Shown: in pieces, positions 53,997-62,984 of the stretch
Layout: each line of letters begins with the position of its first letter
Position numbering within the stretch: position 1 is the first letter of the stretch
Assembly (NCBI RefSeq): GCF_028690125.1
Contig: NZ_JAQVBV010000024.1
Span: 1-64,000 of the forward strand
Length of the DNA stretch: 64,000 bases
Source of the DNA: Bacteroides sp.
GTDB lineage: Bacteria > Bacteroidota > Bacteroidia > Bacteroidales > Bacteroidaceae
Reading direction: 5' to 3'
The notes under the pieces: generated by a model
Told to the model about the DNA's origin: nothing
The model's input: the letters and a program-made list of their open reading frames with translations, nothing else
Database searches by the model: none
Made by a program: the position numbers and the translations under genes

Positions 53997-55256
53997 ATGA
54001 AATATATAGATTTTGATAATATTGAAGTAAGTACAGATTGGGCGTTTGATAATGTCCGATCAACTGAGCAATGGACACATGGTTATCATCGGTATCCGGC
54101 TAAATTCTTGCCTAATGTTGTCAAAAAATTAATTGAAAAATATGCAACCACAAACGGAGTGATTGCAGATTTATTCGCTGGTTGTGGAACAACGTTAGTT
54201 GAAGCTAAAGTACATGGAATACATTCTACTGGAACGGATGTAAATCCTGTGGCAACATTAATAACTAAATCTAAAATAACGCCCATAGAGCCTACTTTGC
54301 TATCGAGAGAATGTGAGACATTTATAAACTCTTTTTCTCTTTTTAAGGAGGCAGACTTTGTAGACATAGCAAAGCATGACAGGCTTGATTATTGGTTTTT
54401 ACCATCAGAAAAATCCAAAATAGCATTTTTATATCAAAACATATTAGAAAATATCGAAGATGAGCAAGTACAAACTTTTCTATTAGTATGCTTATCTCAT
54501 ATTTTGAAAAATTGCTCTAGATGGTTACAGTCAAGTACAAAACCTCAAGTAGACCCTAACAAAGATATTTCAGACCCATTTATTTCCTTTAAATTACATT
54601 GTAAACAAATGCAGCAAAAAAATGAATTGTTTTACAATGAATTATCAGCAAAAGGATATATGAGTGTTCGTTGTGATATTAGAGAAGAAGATGCCCGTAA
54701 CACTAGCATTGAGTCTAACTCTGTGGATATAGTAATAACTTCTCCTCCATATGTTACCTCCTATGAATATGCCGATATTCATCAACTTACCGGATATTGG
54801 TTTGAATACTTTTCTGACATTACGAAATTTAGAAAATTATTTATTGGCACTTCATATTCAGACAATAAAGATACCGATGTATCTTCCTTGTTGGGCTCTA
54901 AGATTGTTGAAGAACTACAGGGTAAAGACAAGAGAGTTGCTTGTGATGTAGCTAATTACTTTAACGATATGCAAAAAGTCGCTATTGAAATGTATCGCAT
55001 TCTCAAAAAAGATGGTTATGCTTGTATCGTTATTGGTAATACAACAATCAAAGATGTACATATTAAGTCAGCAGAAGTTTTTTTTGATTTGCTAAAAATG
55101 GCAGGTTTTAGAAAAAAAGAGATTATAAAAAGAAATATCCCTTATAAACTAATGCCAACCCTTAGAGATAAAGTTACGGGTAAATTTACGACTCTTGACA
55201 ACAACAATTGCAAACAAGTTTACCCTAATGAATATATAGTAATTGTAAAAAAATAA
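53997..55256 (+). CDS. Site-specific DNA methyltransferase (N4-cytosine/N6-adenine type)
   Basis: A 419-residue protein. HGYHRYPAKFLP at residues 29-39 is a conserved N-terminal motif of this methylase group. SAM motif I is DLFAGCGTT (58-66) and the catalytic motif IV is TSPPY (248-252), followed by YEYADIHQLTGYWFEY. SPPY is more usual for N4-cytosine enzymes but N6-adenine cannot be excluded. No restriction endonuclease is adjacent. It heads a tight operon with an ATPase/kinase (2 nt gap) and a receiver protein. Composition is AT-rich, unlike the surrounding transfer genes, so it was probably acquired as a block. Confidence 0.9.
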   Translation: MKYIDFDNIEVSTDWAFDNVRSTEQWTHGYHRYPAKFLPNVVKKLIEKYATTNGVIADLFAGCGTTLVEAKVHGIHSTGTDVNPVATLITKSKITPIEPTLLSRECETFINSFSLFKEADFVDIAKHDRLDYWFLPSEKSKIAFLYQNILENIEDEQVQTFLLVCLSHILKNCSRWLQSSTKPQVDPNKDISDPFISFKLHCKQMQQKNELFYNELSAKGYMSVRCDIREEDARNTSIESNSVDIVITSPPYVTSYEYADIHQLTGYWFEYFSDITKFRKLFIGTSYSDNKDTDVSSLLGSKIVEELQGKDKRVACDVANYFNDMQKVAIEMYRILKKDGYACIVIGNTTIKDVHIKSAEVFFDLLKMAGFRKKEIIKRNIPYKLMPTLRDKVTGKFTTLDNNNCKQVYPNEYIVIVKK

Positions 55257-55258
55257 AT

Positions 55259-57481
55259 ATGGCAATCATAAAACAAAACAGCATGCCCTTTAAGCCTTAC
55301 GCAAGGCTTATGAATATTATTGGTGACCAGCTGATTACAGACAAAAAAGTTGCCGTTATTGAAATCATAAAGAACAGTTATGATGCAGATGCCGAATCCG
55401 TAAAAGTCAGATTCGGCAATATGAACAATGTTGGCTTCCATGACTTGCCAGTAGAAGAACAAGCCTATATTGAGATTGAAGATGACGGTTGTGGAATGTC
55501 TTTAGATGTTATAGAGAATGTATGGTTAAGACCTGCGACTCCTAATAAAATAGAAAAGAAACGGAATAAAATAACCAAAACGCCAAAAGGTAGAATTATT
55601 CAAGGGGAAAAAGGGATAGGTCGTTTTGCAATACATAAATTGGGTGAGAGAATTGAGCTATATTCAAAAGCTCAAGGTCAAGACGAAGTAAAGCTTGAAA
55701 TGAACTTTTCCGATTTTAATCCTGAAAATCAAAACCTATTTAATCAATCCGCAGAATATAAGTTATTAGAAGACGTGTCCAATAACTTATATGTTAATAG
55801 TCCACCCGAGAGGGTTATATCTCAGTCGGGAACTATTATTAGAATATATAATTTGAGAGAATCTTGGAACAAAAGAGATTTCGATGAATTATACAAGAAT
55901 ATTCAGCGTTTAATCCCTCCAGTAGATAAGAATGCTGAAAGCTTAGGGATAGATTTTGTCAGTGACTTTTCCATTGATTTATACAAAGATGATAAGCTCT
56001 ATACTTGTGAAGAGGTTATGACATTTAATGATGTTATTGAGCGAGCGCAGTACACGATGATAGGAACCATCTCCAAAGATGGCATCTTAGAATTTAGGTA
56101 TAAATCTACTGCTCCATTACGTTCTTTTAAAAGTATTATTAACCTATTGAACAATGATGAGCTAATGGCAAATAATTACTCATTAGTTGGATCGAAATGG
56201 TTTACAGAAAATAAAAGGACTCCTAAATGTGGCTCTTTCAGTTTTACGTTTTACGCTTTTAATTTAGCAAAACCTGATAAAACCATATTAAACGAGGACT
56301 TAAAAAAGTTTATAAAAGAAAATTTTGTCTTTGTTTTGAGGGATGGTGTACGAGTTTATCCATATGGTGAAAAAGGTATTGACTGGCTTAATCTTGACAA
56401 GTTGCGTTCAACATATCGAGCAGGACAATTTATTAGCTATAATGACTTGACAGGATTTATCTATATAAGTCAAGAAAAAAACCCTGAGTTATCTGATTCT
56501 TCAAACAGGCAAGGTATTGTAAATAATGGAGGAAGATATGACGATTTTACCAGCTTGATTACAGCTGCAACGGAGATTTTTAATACTGAAATAAAAATAG
56601 ATAAACTCAAAGAAGAAATTCAAAAAAAGGCTTTACAAGGGAAATCTAAAGACATATTGAAAGAATCTTTTGAGCAGCTACAAAGCTCTTTGTGTAAAAT
56701 AGATAATACAGAAACACTATCAATTGCCAACAAGTTCATAGATGTATACCAAAAGCATTTGGATGTTATCGAGGGACGAATGGAAACGGTGGAGGATTTA
56801 GCAGGCTTAGGAATGGCTGTTGAGAAATCATCTCATGATTCATTACGCTTACTTTCTTTAATGAGGCATAATATAAAAGACTTCAAAAAGAAAGTTGAGA
56901 AAGGAAGTTATGAACATGACGAGCTAATTTCATTACTTATAGAACTTGATGAAAATATTGAAATTGTATATGATGATATGCAAATGATTCAACCGTTATT
57001 CAAAATACAACGTAAATCAATAACGGATGTATCTGTCACTGAAAGCATTCAGAAAGTTATTAAATATTTTAGAAGTGATATTGATAATAAAATCACGACC
57101 AATATAGAAAATGAATTAGGCGATTTGTCCATCAAAACAAATGCAGGATTAATACTTCAAGTACTTATAAACTTAGTAGATAATTCCGTTTTTTGGCTTA
57201 AAAGTTCGGATAATGTAGATAAACAACTTCATTTTCATCTAAATCCATTAGAGCAAACACTTATTGTTGCTGATAATGGAAAAGGTATCAGAGATGATGT
57301 CGCACCATTAATTTTTCAAGAGTTTTTTTCTATGAAATCTGATGGCAGAGGACTTGGGTTGTATATTGTTCGGGAACTATTGTTAAGAATCGGAGCTGAA
57401 ATACATGTACTAACTAATCCACAAGATAAGATTCTTTCAGGAGCAAACTTCATAATCAAATTTAACACAACGGAGAGTTAA
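55259..57481 (+). CDS. Dual-GHKL protein: MutL/MORC-like ATPase plus histidine-kinase core
   Basis: A 740-residue protein. The N-terminal GHKL ATPase has the N-box EIIKNSYDADA (Asn39), G1 box DDGCGM (75-80) and G2 box GEKGIGR (116-122), which looks like MutL, Hsp90 and MORC ATPases. A long middle region (~200-430) and a probable coiled coil (~430-520) lead to a kinase-like section: possible phosphoacceptor His526 in SSHDSLRLLS, N-box LVDNSVFW (Asp641-Asn642), G1 ADNGKGI (672-676) and G2 GRGLGL (696-701). Such a protein could both clamp DNA and phosphorylate its receiver partner encoded 3 nt downstream. MutL/MORC-like ATPases are known next to methylases in predicted restriction systems. No nuclease motif was seen. 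Confidence 0.88.
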   Translation: MAIIKQNSMPFKPYARLMNIIGDQLITDKKVAVIEIIKNSYDADAESVKVRFGNMNNVGFHDLPVEEQAYIEIEDDGCGMSLDVIENVWLRPATPNKIEKKRNKITKTPKGRIIQGEKGIGRFAIHKLGERIELYSKAQGQDEVKLEMNFSDFNPENQNLFNQSAEYKLLEDVSNNLYVNSPPERVISQSGTIIRIYNLRESWNKRDFDELYKNIQRLIPPVDKNAESLGIDFVSDFSIDLYKDDKLYTCEEVMTFNDVIERAQYTMIGTISKDGILEFRYKSTAPLRSFKSIINLLNNDELMANNYSLVGSKWFTENKRTPKCGSFSFTFYAFNLAKPDKTILNEDLKKFIKENFVFVLRDGVRVYPYGEKGIDWLNLDKLRSTYRAGQFISYNDLTGFIYISQEKNPELSDSSNRQGIVNNGGRYDDFTSLITAATEIFNTEIKIDKLKEEIQKKALQGKSKDILKESFEQLQSSLCKIDNTETLSIANKFIDVYQKHLDVIEGRMETVEDLAGLGMAVEKSSHDSLRLLSLMRHNIKDFKKKVEKGSYEHDELISLLIELDENIEIVYDDMQMIQPLFKIQRKSITDVSVTESIQKVIKYFRSDIDNKITTNIENELGDLSIKTNAGLILQVLINLVDNSVFWLKSSDNVDKQLHFHLNPLEQTLIVADNGKGIRDDVAPLIFQEFFSMKSDGRGLGLYIVRELLLRIGAEIHVLTNPQDKILSGANFIIKFNTTES

Positions 57482-57484
57482 GCT

Positions 57485-58678
57485 ATGAATGGTATAATAT
57501 TATATGCAGACGATGATGTTCTAAATAGCAAATCTTCTGAAAACAAACTATTTCAAAAATTCAATAGTAGTACGGAGCATTCTGTGTTGCCTATCACTAA
57601 CTTAGAGGATTTAGAAAAAACTATTTCCTGTGTTTCAACATTTCGGGCTTTATTACTTGATTGGACATTTAAAAAGCCGAAAATAGATGAAGATATGCCG
57701 GATATAAACGAGAATCCATTAGAGTTCTTAAAAAGCAACAAAATATATTCCTTAGTGTATATCTATTCTAGGGAATCGTTATCTGAGCAAACAAAAAATG
57801 AACTGAAAGATATTTATGGTGATAAAAAAATCTTTTTCGAGCAAAAGTCTGGAAATTTTAATGAGGAGGAGGAGTTTGAAAAGATTTGCAACGGAATATC
57901 TACTTTCGAGAAAGAGAACAAACATATGGAGATTCCTTTTGTATGGAGTCAATCAATAAATAAGTCTGCACAAATAATATTCAGTGAACTTGAACAGGCT
58001 GATTCAAATTGGATCAAGGAGATTATGGATACAGCGTCAGCAGATGGAGAAGAACCATGCTCTGAGGTTATTAATATCTTCCAAAACATTCTCAGCGAAT
58101 CGCTAATTCAAGACAACATTTTACGCAAATCATTGTCTGATTATAAACCCAGTGATGCGGTTGTTTCAGAAGAGAATACAGCAAAACTACATAGGAGGTT
58201 ATTTTATACAAGGCTGACTGTAGATGCCCCGATTATGACAGGAGATATATTCAAATTTGATGATAATGAATATGGAATACTAATCACTCCTGAATGTGAT
58301 TTTAAGAATAAAAACAAAGATTCATATGAGTTTCTTATTATAAAAAAAGACCTATCGAATGCTTATCAAAAGAATAAGCAGGGTGATTATAAAAAGAATG
58401 CTAATTCAGCTAAACAAATATTTACTAATGGAGTTATTAGTCGGCATATTTTAGCTTCTTTTCCATTTACAGAGGAGCAGTTTGACACCATTGCTTTAAT
58501 TGAATTTGGTTCAGCATTTAAAAATAAGAGCAAAGATGAATTAGGTGCATGCCGGACTTTATTCAAATTAAATTCTCCATATATCCATCAACTGAGACAG
58601 CGTTTTGTGGCATTTATGGGTAGATATGGTGTTCCTGCAATGCCTGATAGTCTAAAGTCCTATCATCTAAAATCATAG
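57485..58678 (+). CDS. Receiver-domain protein of the methyltransferase cassette
   Basis: A 397-residue protein. Residues ~1-125 look like a response-regulator receiver: acidic pair in LYADDDV (Asp9-Asp10), phosphoacceptor Asp59 in LLLDWTF, Ser95 in YIYSRES and Lys121 in FFEQKSG. All phosphotransfer positions are kept. Residues ~130-397 form a long C-terminal region of unknown fold (DNEYGILITPECDF near the middle, helix-rich otherwise) with no recognised DNA-binding or nuclease domain. It is probably the output component of the cassette, controlled by the kinase encoded just upstream. Confidence 0.8.
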   Translation: MNGIILYADDDVLNSKSSENKLFQKFNSSTEHSVLPITNLEDLEKTISCVSTFRALLLDWTFKKPKIDEDMPDINENPLEFLKSNKIYSLVYIYSRESLSEQTKNELKDIYGDKKIFFEQKSGNFNEEEEFEKICNGISTFEKENKHMEIPFVWSQSINKSAQIIFSELEQADSNWIKEIMDTASADGEEPCSEVINIFQNILSESLIQDNILRKSLSDYKPSDAVVSEENTAKLHRRLFYTRLTVDAPIMTGDIFKFDDNEYGILITPECDFKNKNKDSYEFLIIKKDLSNAYQKNKQGDYKKNANSAKQIFTNGVISRHILASFPFTEEQFDTIALIEFGSAFKNKSKDELGACRTLFKLNSPYIHQLRQRFVAFMGRYGVPAMPDSLKSYHLKS

Positions 58679-58685
58679 AAAAAAG

Positions 58686-58725
58686 AATAGCCTTTGTAAT
58701 TGATATGGAAATTGCAAAGGCTATT
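58686..58725. terminator. Bidirectional terminator between the cassette and mobC
   Basis: AATAGCCTTTGTAATT (58686-58701) pairs over 16 positions with AATTGCAAAGGCTATT (58710-58725), including one G-T pair. It lies 8 nt after the receiver gene stop and 9 nt before the convergent mobC stop. Confidence 0.8.
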
Positions 58726-58733
58726 CCTCATTC

Positions 58734-60740
58734 TTATTCTCCCTTAATCAAATGCTGTAAATCCGGGTCGTTCTTGATACGGGTAATTTCGTCCTCGACA
58801 ATTTGGCGAACTTCCTGCCGGATGCGGTCATAGTTGGCTTGTATCTCGTCCTGTATAAGGTCGTTGCCGTTCTCGTCTGTGAAGTCTATAATCTGCGGCA
58901 GTTTCACGTAGTTGGCGGTCTCCCGCTTCACCTTTTCATTATCTACGACAATTTCACAGTGAAAAATCTTCTGTTCGATACGCTCATCGAAGTTATCCGC
59001 TACAGCACCCACAAACATACCTTGTGTCAAGTTAGAGATTTTGGATGCCGGGATAAGGCTATCCATCTGCGTGCTGATGGAGGTCGATTTCTCCCGTTGG
59101 TTAATCGTCATGCTTTGGCGTTTTTGTAGAACCTTACCGAACCGTTCGGAAAGAGCCTTTGCCGTCTCACCAACCACCTGACCGCTGAATACATTACCAA
59201 CCGTATTTTGGATTACTCGGCTCTCCTTGTCTCCGTAATCCCGTGTAAGCTGGCTGTAATCCTGAAAGCCTAGCAGAACCGCCACCTTATTGCTTCGGGC
59301 GGTGGCTATCAGATTATCCAATTCTCGAAAATAGATAGTCGGCAACTCGTCAATAATCACAGAACTTTTCAGTTGTCCTTTCTTGTTAATCAGCTTTACG
59401 ATACGACTGTTATACAGTCCCAGTGCGGCAGAATAGATATTCTGACGGTCGGGATTGTTGCCAACCACCAGCACTTTAGGTTCTGCCGGATTGTTGATGT
59501 CCAGCGAAAAATCATCACCCGTCATTACCCAATAGAGTGCCGGGCTAATCATGCGGGAAAGAGGGATTTTCGCCGATGCGATTTGTCCCTGCAACTGCTC
59601 TTGTGCATCGGATTCCCAAGCATCCACAAACGGTGAAAGGTAGTTTTCCAGTTCGGGATAGCTCCGCAGAATGGTAAAAATATCGGCGTATTTTTTATTC
59701 AGAAACTCGATAGCGTGCGGGAAACTGCAAAATCTCCCACCCTGATAGATGCGCAAATACCAAATGATTGCCGCCAGCAGGATGATGGGCGATTCAACAA
59801 AGAAGTCGCCCTGCTTCTGAATCCAACTGCGGTTCAAATTCAGCATAATGGTGTAGCTGGCTTCGTAGGCATCGGCAATATCACTCATAAACACCGGATT
59901 GATGGGATTGCATCGGTGGCTCTTGCGTGGGTCGTCAAAGTTGATGATGTAAAACTTCGGCTGCACCTTATAGCCGCCTAAATTATTGATTAAGTGGTTG
60001 TAGGCTATTTCGGACAGGTCGGGAAATTTATAGTCATAGCAATAGAGCGCAAAACCTTTCTCAATTTGCTGTTTGATGTAGCTGTTTACCACCGCATAGG
60101 ATTTTCCGCTACCGGGTGTTCCAAGCACAAGACTGGCACGGAACGGGTTTACTACGTTTATCCAGCCGGGATTCCACTTCTTCTTATAATAAAACCGGGT
60201 CGGCAGATTGACCGAATATTCGTTAGTTATCAACCGTGTTTCCTGCATAAATGATTCGTTTTCGGTGTTGAATACGTCTTCCATTAGGTTGTTTTTGAGT
60301 AGGCGAGACATCCATATTCCAGCCGCCAACAGGCAGAGAAAACCGACCGTCAGCGTTGCGATGTAAAAAGTGGTGTTTGCCACTGGAGGTAGCGGTAATT
60401 CCAGCAACCACCAGTTCAGGAAAAACAGCACAAAGCCCATCGACAGGAAGCAATAAATCTTCGTCCACGTAATCTTTTCCTCTTTTACCCCTTTCGTCCC
60501 CAAACAGGAGAGCGCAAGAAACACCACTGCAAAAATCTTTGTCCACAGAATGGTGGAGAACAGCCCGGTGGTGCGCTGGAAATTGAGTAGAATTTTATCC
60601 ACCACACCGATGGTGATACCCCAATCTTTGAATGTTCCGTAACAAAACCAGTACATATTTATCCCGACAAACAGGATGCTAATAGCCCGCATAAAGTCCA
60701 TCACTTTGGCAAGCCCTCTCAAATCATCTTCTTGTTGCAT
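58734..60740 (-). CDS. mobC: Conjugative coupling protein (MobC/TraG, VirD4-type ATPase)
   Basis: A 668-residue protein with four N-terminal membrane helices (residues ~20-150). A VirD4/TraG ATPase has Walker A GTPGSGKS (207-214) and an ASAKIPLSRMISPALYWVM-type helix. The SSVIIDELPTIYFRELDNLI segment is the Walker B and sensor region. It links the relaxosome to the type IV secretion channel in the inner membrane. In CTnDOT this gene is named mobC and is the third of mobA-mobB-mobC; the same order holds here. It is separated from mobB by 18 nt. Confidence 0.92.
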   Translation of the reverse strand: MQQEDDLRGLAKVMDFMRAISILFVGINMYWFCYGTFKDWGITIGVVDKILLNFQRTTGLFSTILWTKIFAVVFLALSCLGTKGVKEEKITWTKIYCFLSMGFVLFFLNWWLLELPLPPVANTTFYIATLTVGFLCLLAAGIWMSRLLKNNLMEDVFNTENESFMQETRLITNEYSVNLPTRFYYKKKWNPGWINVVNPFRASLVLGTPGSGKSYAVVNSYIKQQIEKGFALYCYDYKFPDLSEIAYNHLINNLGGYKVQPKFYIINFDDPRKSHRCNPINPVFMSDIADAYEASYTIMLNLNRSWIQKQGDFFVESPIILLAAIIWYLRIYQGGRFCSFPHAIEFLNKKYADIFTILRSYPELENYLSPFVDAWESDAQEQLQGQIASAKIPLSRMISPALYWVMTGDDFSLDINNPAEPKVLVVGNNPDRQNIYSAALGLYNSRIVKLINKKGQLKSSVIIDELPTIYFRELDNLIATARSNKVAVLLGFQDYSQLTRDYGDKESRVIQNTVGNVFSGQVVGETAKALSERFGKVLQKRQSMTINQREKSTSISTQMDSLIPASKISNLTQGMFVGAVADNFDERIEQKIFHCEIVVDNEKVKRETANYVKLPQIIDFTDENGNDLIQDEIQANYDRIRQEVRQIVEDEITRIKNDPDLQHLIKGE

Positions 60741-60758
60741 AATCGTTTCTATTTTAAG

Positions 60759-61985
60759 TTAGTTAATTCTTTTGCTTCTGCGTTTCTTCTTCTTTTTCTG
60801 TGGCAACGGTTTGTTGTCCTCTTCACTATTGCCACCTGTAAACAGTCCGAACGCCGAACTGATACCGCCATCAGATAGTTGCGGGGACGGTTCGTGTAAC
60901 TCTTTCGGGGTAAAAGCTCTTTCCTGACGGTTGGTATTGTCGGACTGGAGGGCAAAGGCATCATTAAACACATTCGCCGAAAACTCTTTCCCCAGTCGAG
61001 AGCCGTTCATCACGGTGCGGGTCTCGTGGTCGATAAACGTAACACCATAGATGTGCCCGCTATCGTTCTGCCGAAACAGTACGTCTACGCCTTTGGCTTT
61101 CAGTTCCCGTTCCAACTCCGGGCGATTGCGGGCGGTTTTCATCACGGCGGCAACTTTGTGGCGGGTGATTTCTTTGAGATGTTTTGCTTTTATCACCTCG
61201 CCGGATTTCAGCATCCGCCTTTCGATGGCTTCATAGCCTACCGACTTGCCGATGCGGGACGACTTAATCGGATTACCCAGTTTCTCGCCCTTGTCATTGG
61301 TGGCGCAATAGGTGATTCCCTGATAGGGTTTACCGTTCGCTTCACCTTTCACCTCTTCTGCACATATATTATAGGTGGCAAGCAAGGCTTTGTACTCCCC
61401 GAAACTCTGAAAGTGATAGCCGTAACAGGCGGCTTTCACCGCATTGCCGATTTGGTGTTTCACGTCTCCGGTAGCATAATCCACTTTTTTAAGTTCCGGG
61501 CGTTCGCCCCGCTGCTGTCTCTCTGCCGGGTGAAGCCCATACTTCTGTTCCAGCTCACGGGTGATTTGTTTGCTGCGCCGATGCTCGAACTTGTCGGAAA
61601 GCGGTTTGCCGTTTTCATCTACCCGTAAACCCACGATATGGACGTGGTGGCGGTCGATGTCCTCATGTTTGTAGGCAATGTAAGGCTGATTACCATAGCC
61701 CAGCTTCTCCATATACTCCTGTGCGATGGTTGCCAACTGCTCGTCAGTCAGGCGGTCGTCCGGGTGAGGATTCAGGGAGATGTGCAGGATAGGTTTTGCA
61801 GTATTAATGTGGGACGGCATCTGCATCTCGAAGCTGCGCATACACTCACCGATACTGAAATTGCCGTCCTCACTTTGCAGCATTCGGTGGGCGAAAAGTA
61901 CCTTTCCCTGCTCTTCGTCCACCTTGTTTTGGTTGTAGGCAAGCGCACCGAACATACTGCTTCCGGTGCTTATTTTGGCAACCAT
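60759..61985 (-). CDS. mobB: Relaxase MobB (MOBP-like)
   Basis: A 408-residue relaxase starting MVAKISTGSSMFGALAYNQNKV, the typical Bacteroides mobilization start. The metal-binding histidines lie in YKHEDIDRHHVHIV. A C-terminal half with basic Lys/Arg-rich segments and the KKKKKRRSKR tail binds DNA. It nicks oriT and stays bound to the 5' end during transfer. Its start overlaps the mobA end by 16 nt, so the two are translationally coupled. Confidence 0.92.
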   Translation of the reverse strand: MVAKISTGSSMFGALAYNQNKVDEEQGKVLFAHRMLQSEDGNFSIGECMRSFEMQMPSHINTAKPILHISLNPHPDDRLTDEQLATIAQEYMEKLGYGNQPYIAYKHEDIDRHHVHIVGLRVDENGKPLSDKFEHRRSKQITRELEQKYGLHPAERQQRGERPELKKVDYATGDVKHQIGNAVKAACYGYHFQSFGEYKALLATYNICAEEVKGEANGKPYQGITYCATNDKGEKLGNPIKSSRIGKSVGYEAIERRMLKSGEVIKAKHLKEITRHKVAAVMKTARNRPELERELKAKGVDVLFRQNDSGHIYGVTFIDHETRTVMNGSRLGKEFSANVFNDAFALQSDNTNRQERAFTPKELHEPSPQLSDGGISSAFGLFTGGNSEEDNKPLPQKKKKKRRSKRIN

Positions 61986-62392
61986 TGTTCCTTACATTCA
62001 TTGGTCAAGGCAATCACTTGGGCGTTGATTTCCTTTAATTCTTGGGTCGCTTTCTCCAATTTATAGAGGAAAGCCAGTGCCTTTTTCTCGGAAAAATTGC
62101 TGTGCAGAGCCTTTACAATTTGATTATAATTGACCGCCACGCCACGATATTGGGCGTAAAATTCAGTCAGCCGGGTACAATAGTCCACCGCCTTTTTATC
62201 AACTTTCACCACCCGGAACGGCTCGCCGAAGATACGGGCGGCAATAAAACGTGATTTACTTTCCACGCCCGATTGCTCCCACTGGGCAAGGAAGCGGGCG
62301 TTGTCCCGCTCATTGAGGTACAAGACATGGCGATGCTTCGCCGGGTCGTCAAGGGCGGGGCGACCGCCCTTGTTTTGCTTCTTTGTTTCCAT
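61970..62392 (-). CDS. mobA: Relaxosome accessory protein MobA
   Basis: A 140-residue protein from METKKQNKGGRPALDDP. ATG 62392 is preferred because upstream codons overlap the hairpin at 62405-62431. The KGGRPALDDPAKHRHVLYLNERDNARF region followed by helices is typical of the MobA/NikA ribbon-helix-helix accessory proteins (plasmid MobC-like). It binds oriT and helps the relaxase nick. First gene of the mobABC operon. Confidence 0.85.
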   Translation of the reverse strand: METKKQNKGGRPALDDPAKHRHVLYLNERDNARFLAQWEQSGVESKSRFIAARIFGEPFRVVKVDKKAVDYCTRLTEFYAQYRGVAVNYNQIVKALHSNFSEKKALAFLYKLEKATQELKEINAQVIALTNECKEQWLPK

Positions 62393-62984
62393 ACTTTCTT
62401 TCTTAAAAATTACGACTTCGGAGTAATTTTTCTCCCGCAAGGGCAAGGCGTTTTAAGGCACTTAAAACGGTTTTGTAGCATACAAAACACACCTTGCTAT
62501 TTTCTCTGCGAAAATGAAAATCCGTTTGCAACGGATTGGGGTCAGCGAAGCGGTTAAGCCCCTACGTTTCCCAGCCCTCTTTCGCTGATAGTTTGCTTCG
62601 TGATTCATACTCCGGTGCAAAGTAACAGGGTTTTAAGTTGCTGTAAAATAGCAACATGGTGGACTCCTTAGGACTAATAGGGACAGTTGCGGACAGTTTC
62701 AAAAACGAGCGGTTTTTCTCCCTTTATTTGCAGCAGATTTCAAGAAATAATGCTGGAAATATGGATAGAAACAGAGCTGGAATGAGTGATGAAAACCCTG
62801 CTTTCTTGAAAGCAAGATTTCAAGTTTTCATGATGGCAATGTTGCAAGAAAGCAGGATTGAAATAAACCAATCATTCAAGATGGCAAGAAAGCAACATCG
62901 AAAGATGGCATGATGGAAAGATTGAATGAAACCAAGATGGCTTGATTCAAAGAATGAACGATTGAAACCAATATAGAAAGAAAT
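62393..62984. other. Divergent mob/tra spacer, likely oriT region
   Basis: A non-coding stretch between mobA (-) and traA (+). It holds hairpin AAAAATTAC/GTAATTTTT (62405-62413, 62423-62431). A nested set follows: GCAAGG (62443-62448) with CCTTGC (62492-62497) enclosing two perfect hairpins, GTTTTAAG/CTTAAAAC (62450-62468) and GTTTTGT/ACAAAAC (62470-62488). A further hairpin is GTTGCT/AGCAAC (62637-62655). The last part (about 62800-62984) is purine-rich with iterated GATGGCA, GCAAGAAAGCA and GATTGAA. A position next to the relaxase operon suggests oriT and a tra leader. The nick site cannot be read from sequence alone. Confidence 0.55.

Noticed and set aside
62656..62913. An 85-codon plus-strand frame before traA
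   Set aside because: It is composed of the iterated purine-rich units and low-complexity residues, and has no recognisable domain; the repeats explain the open frame.
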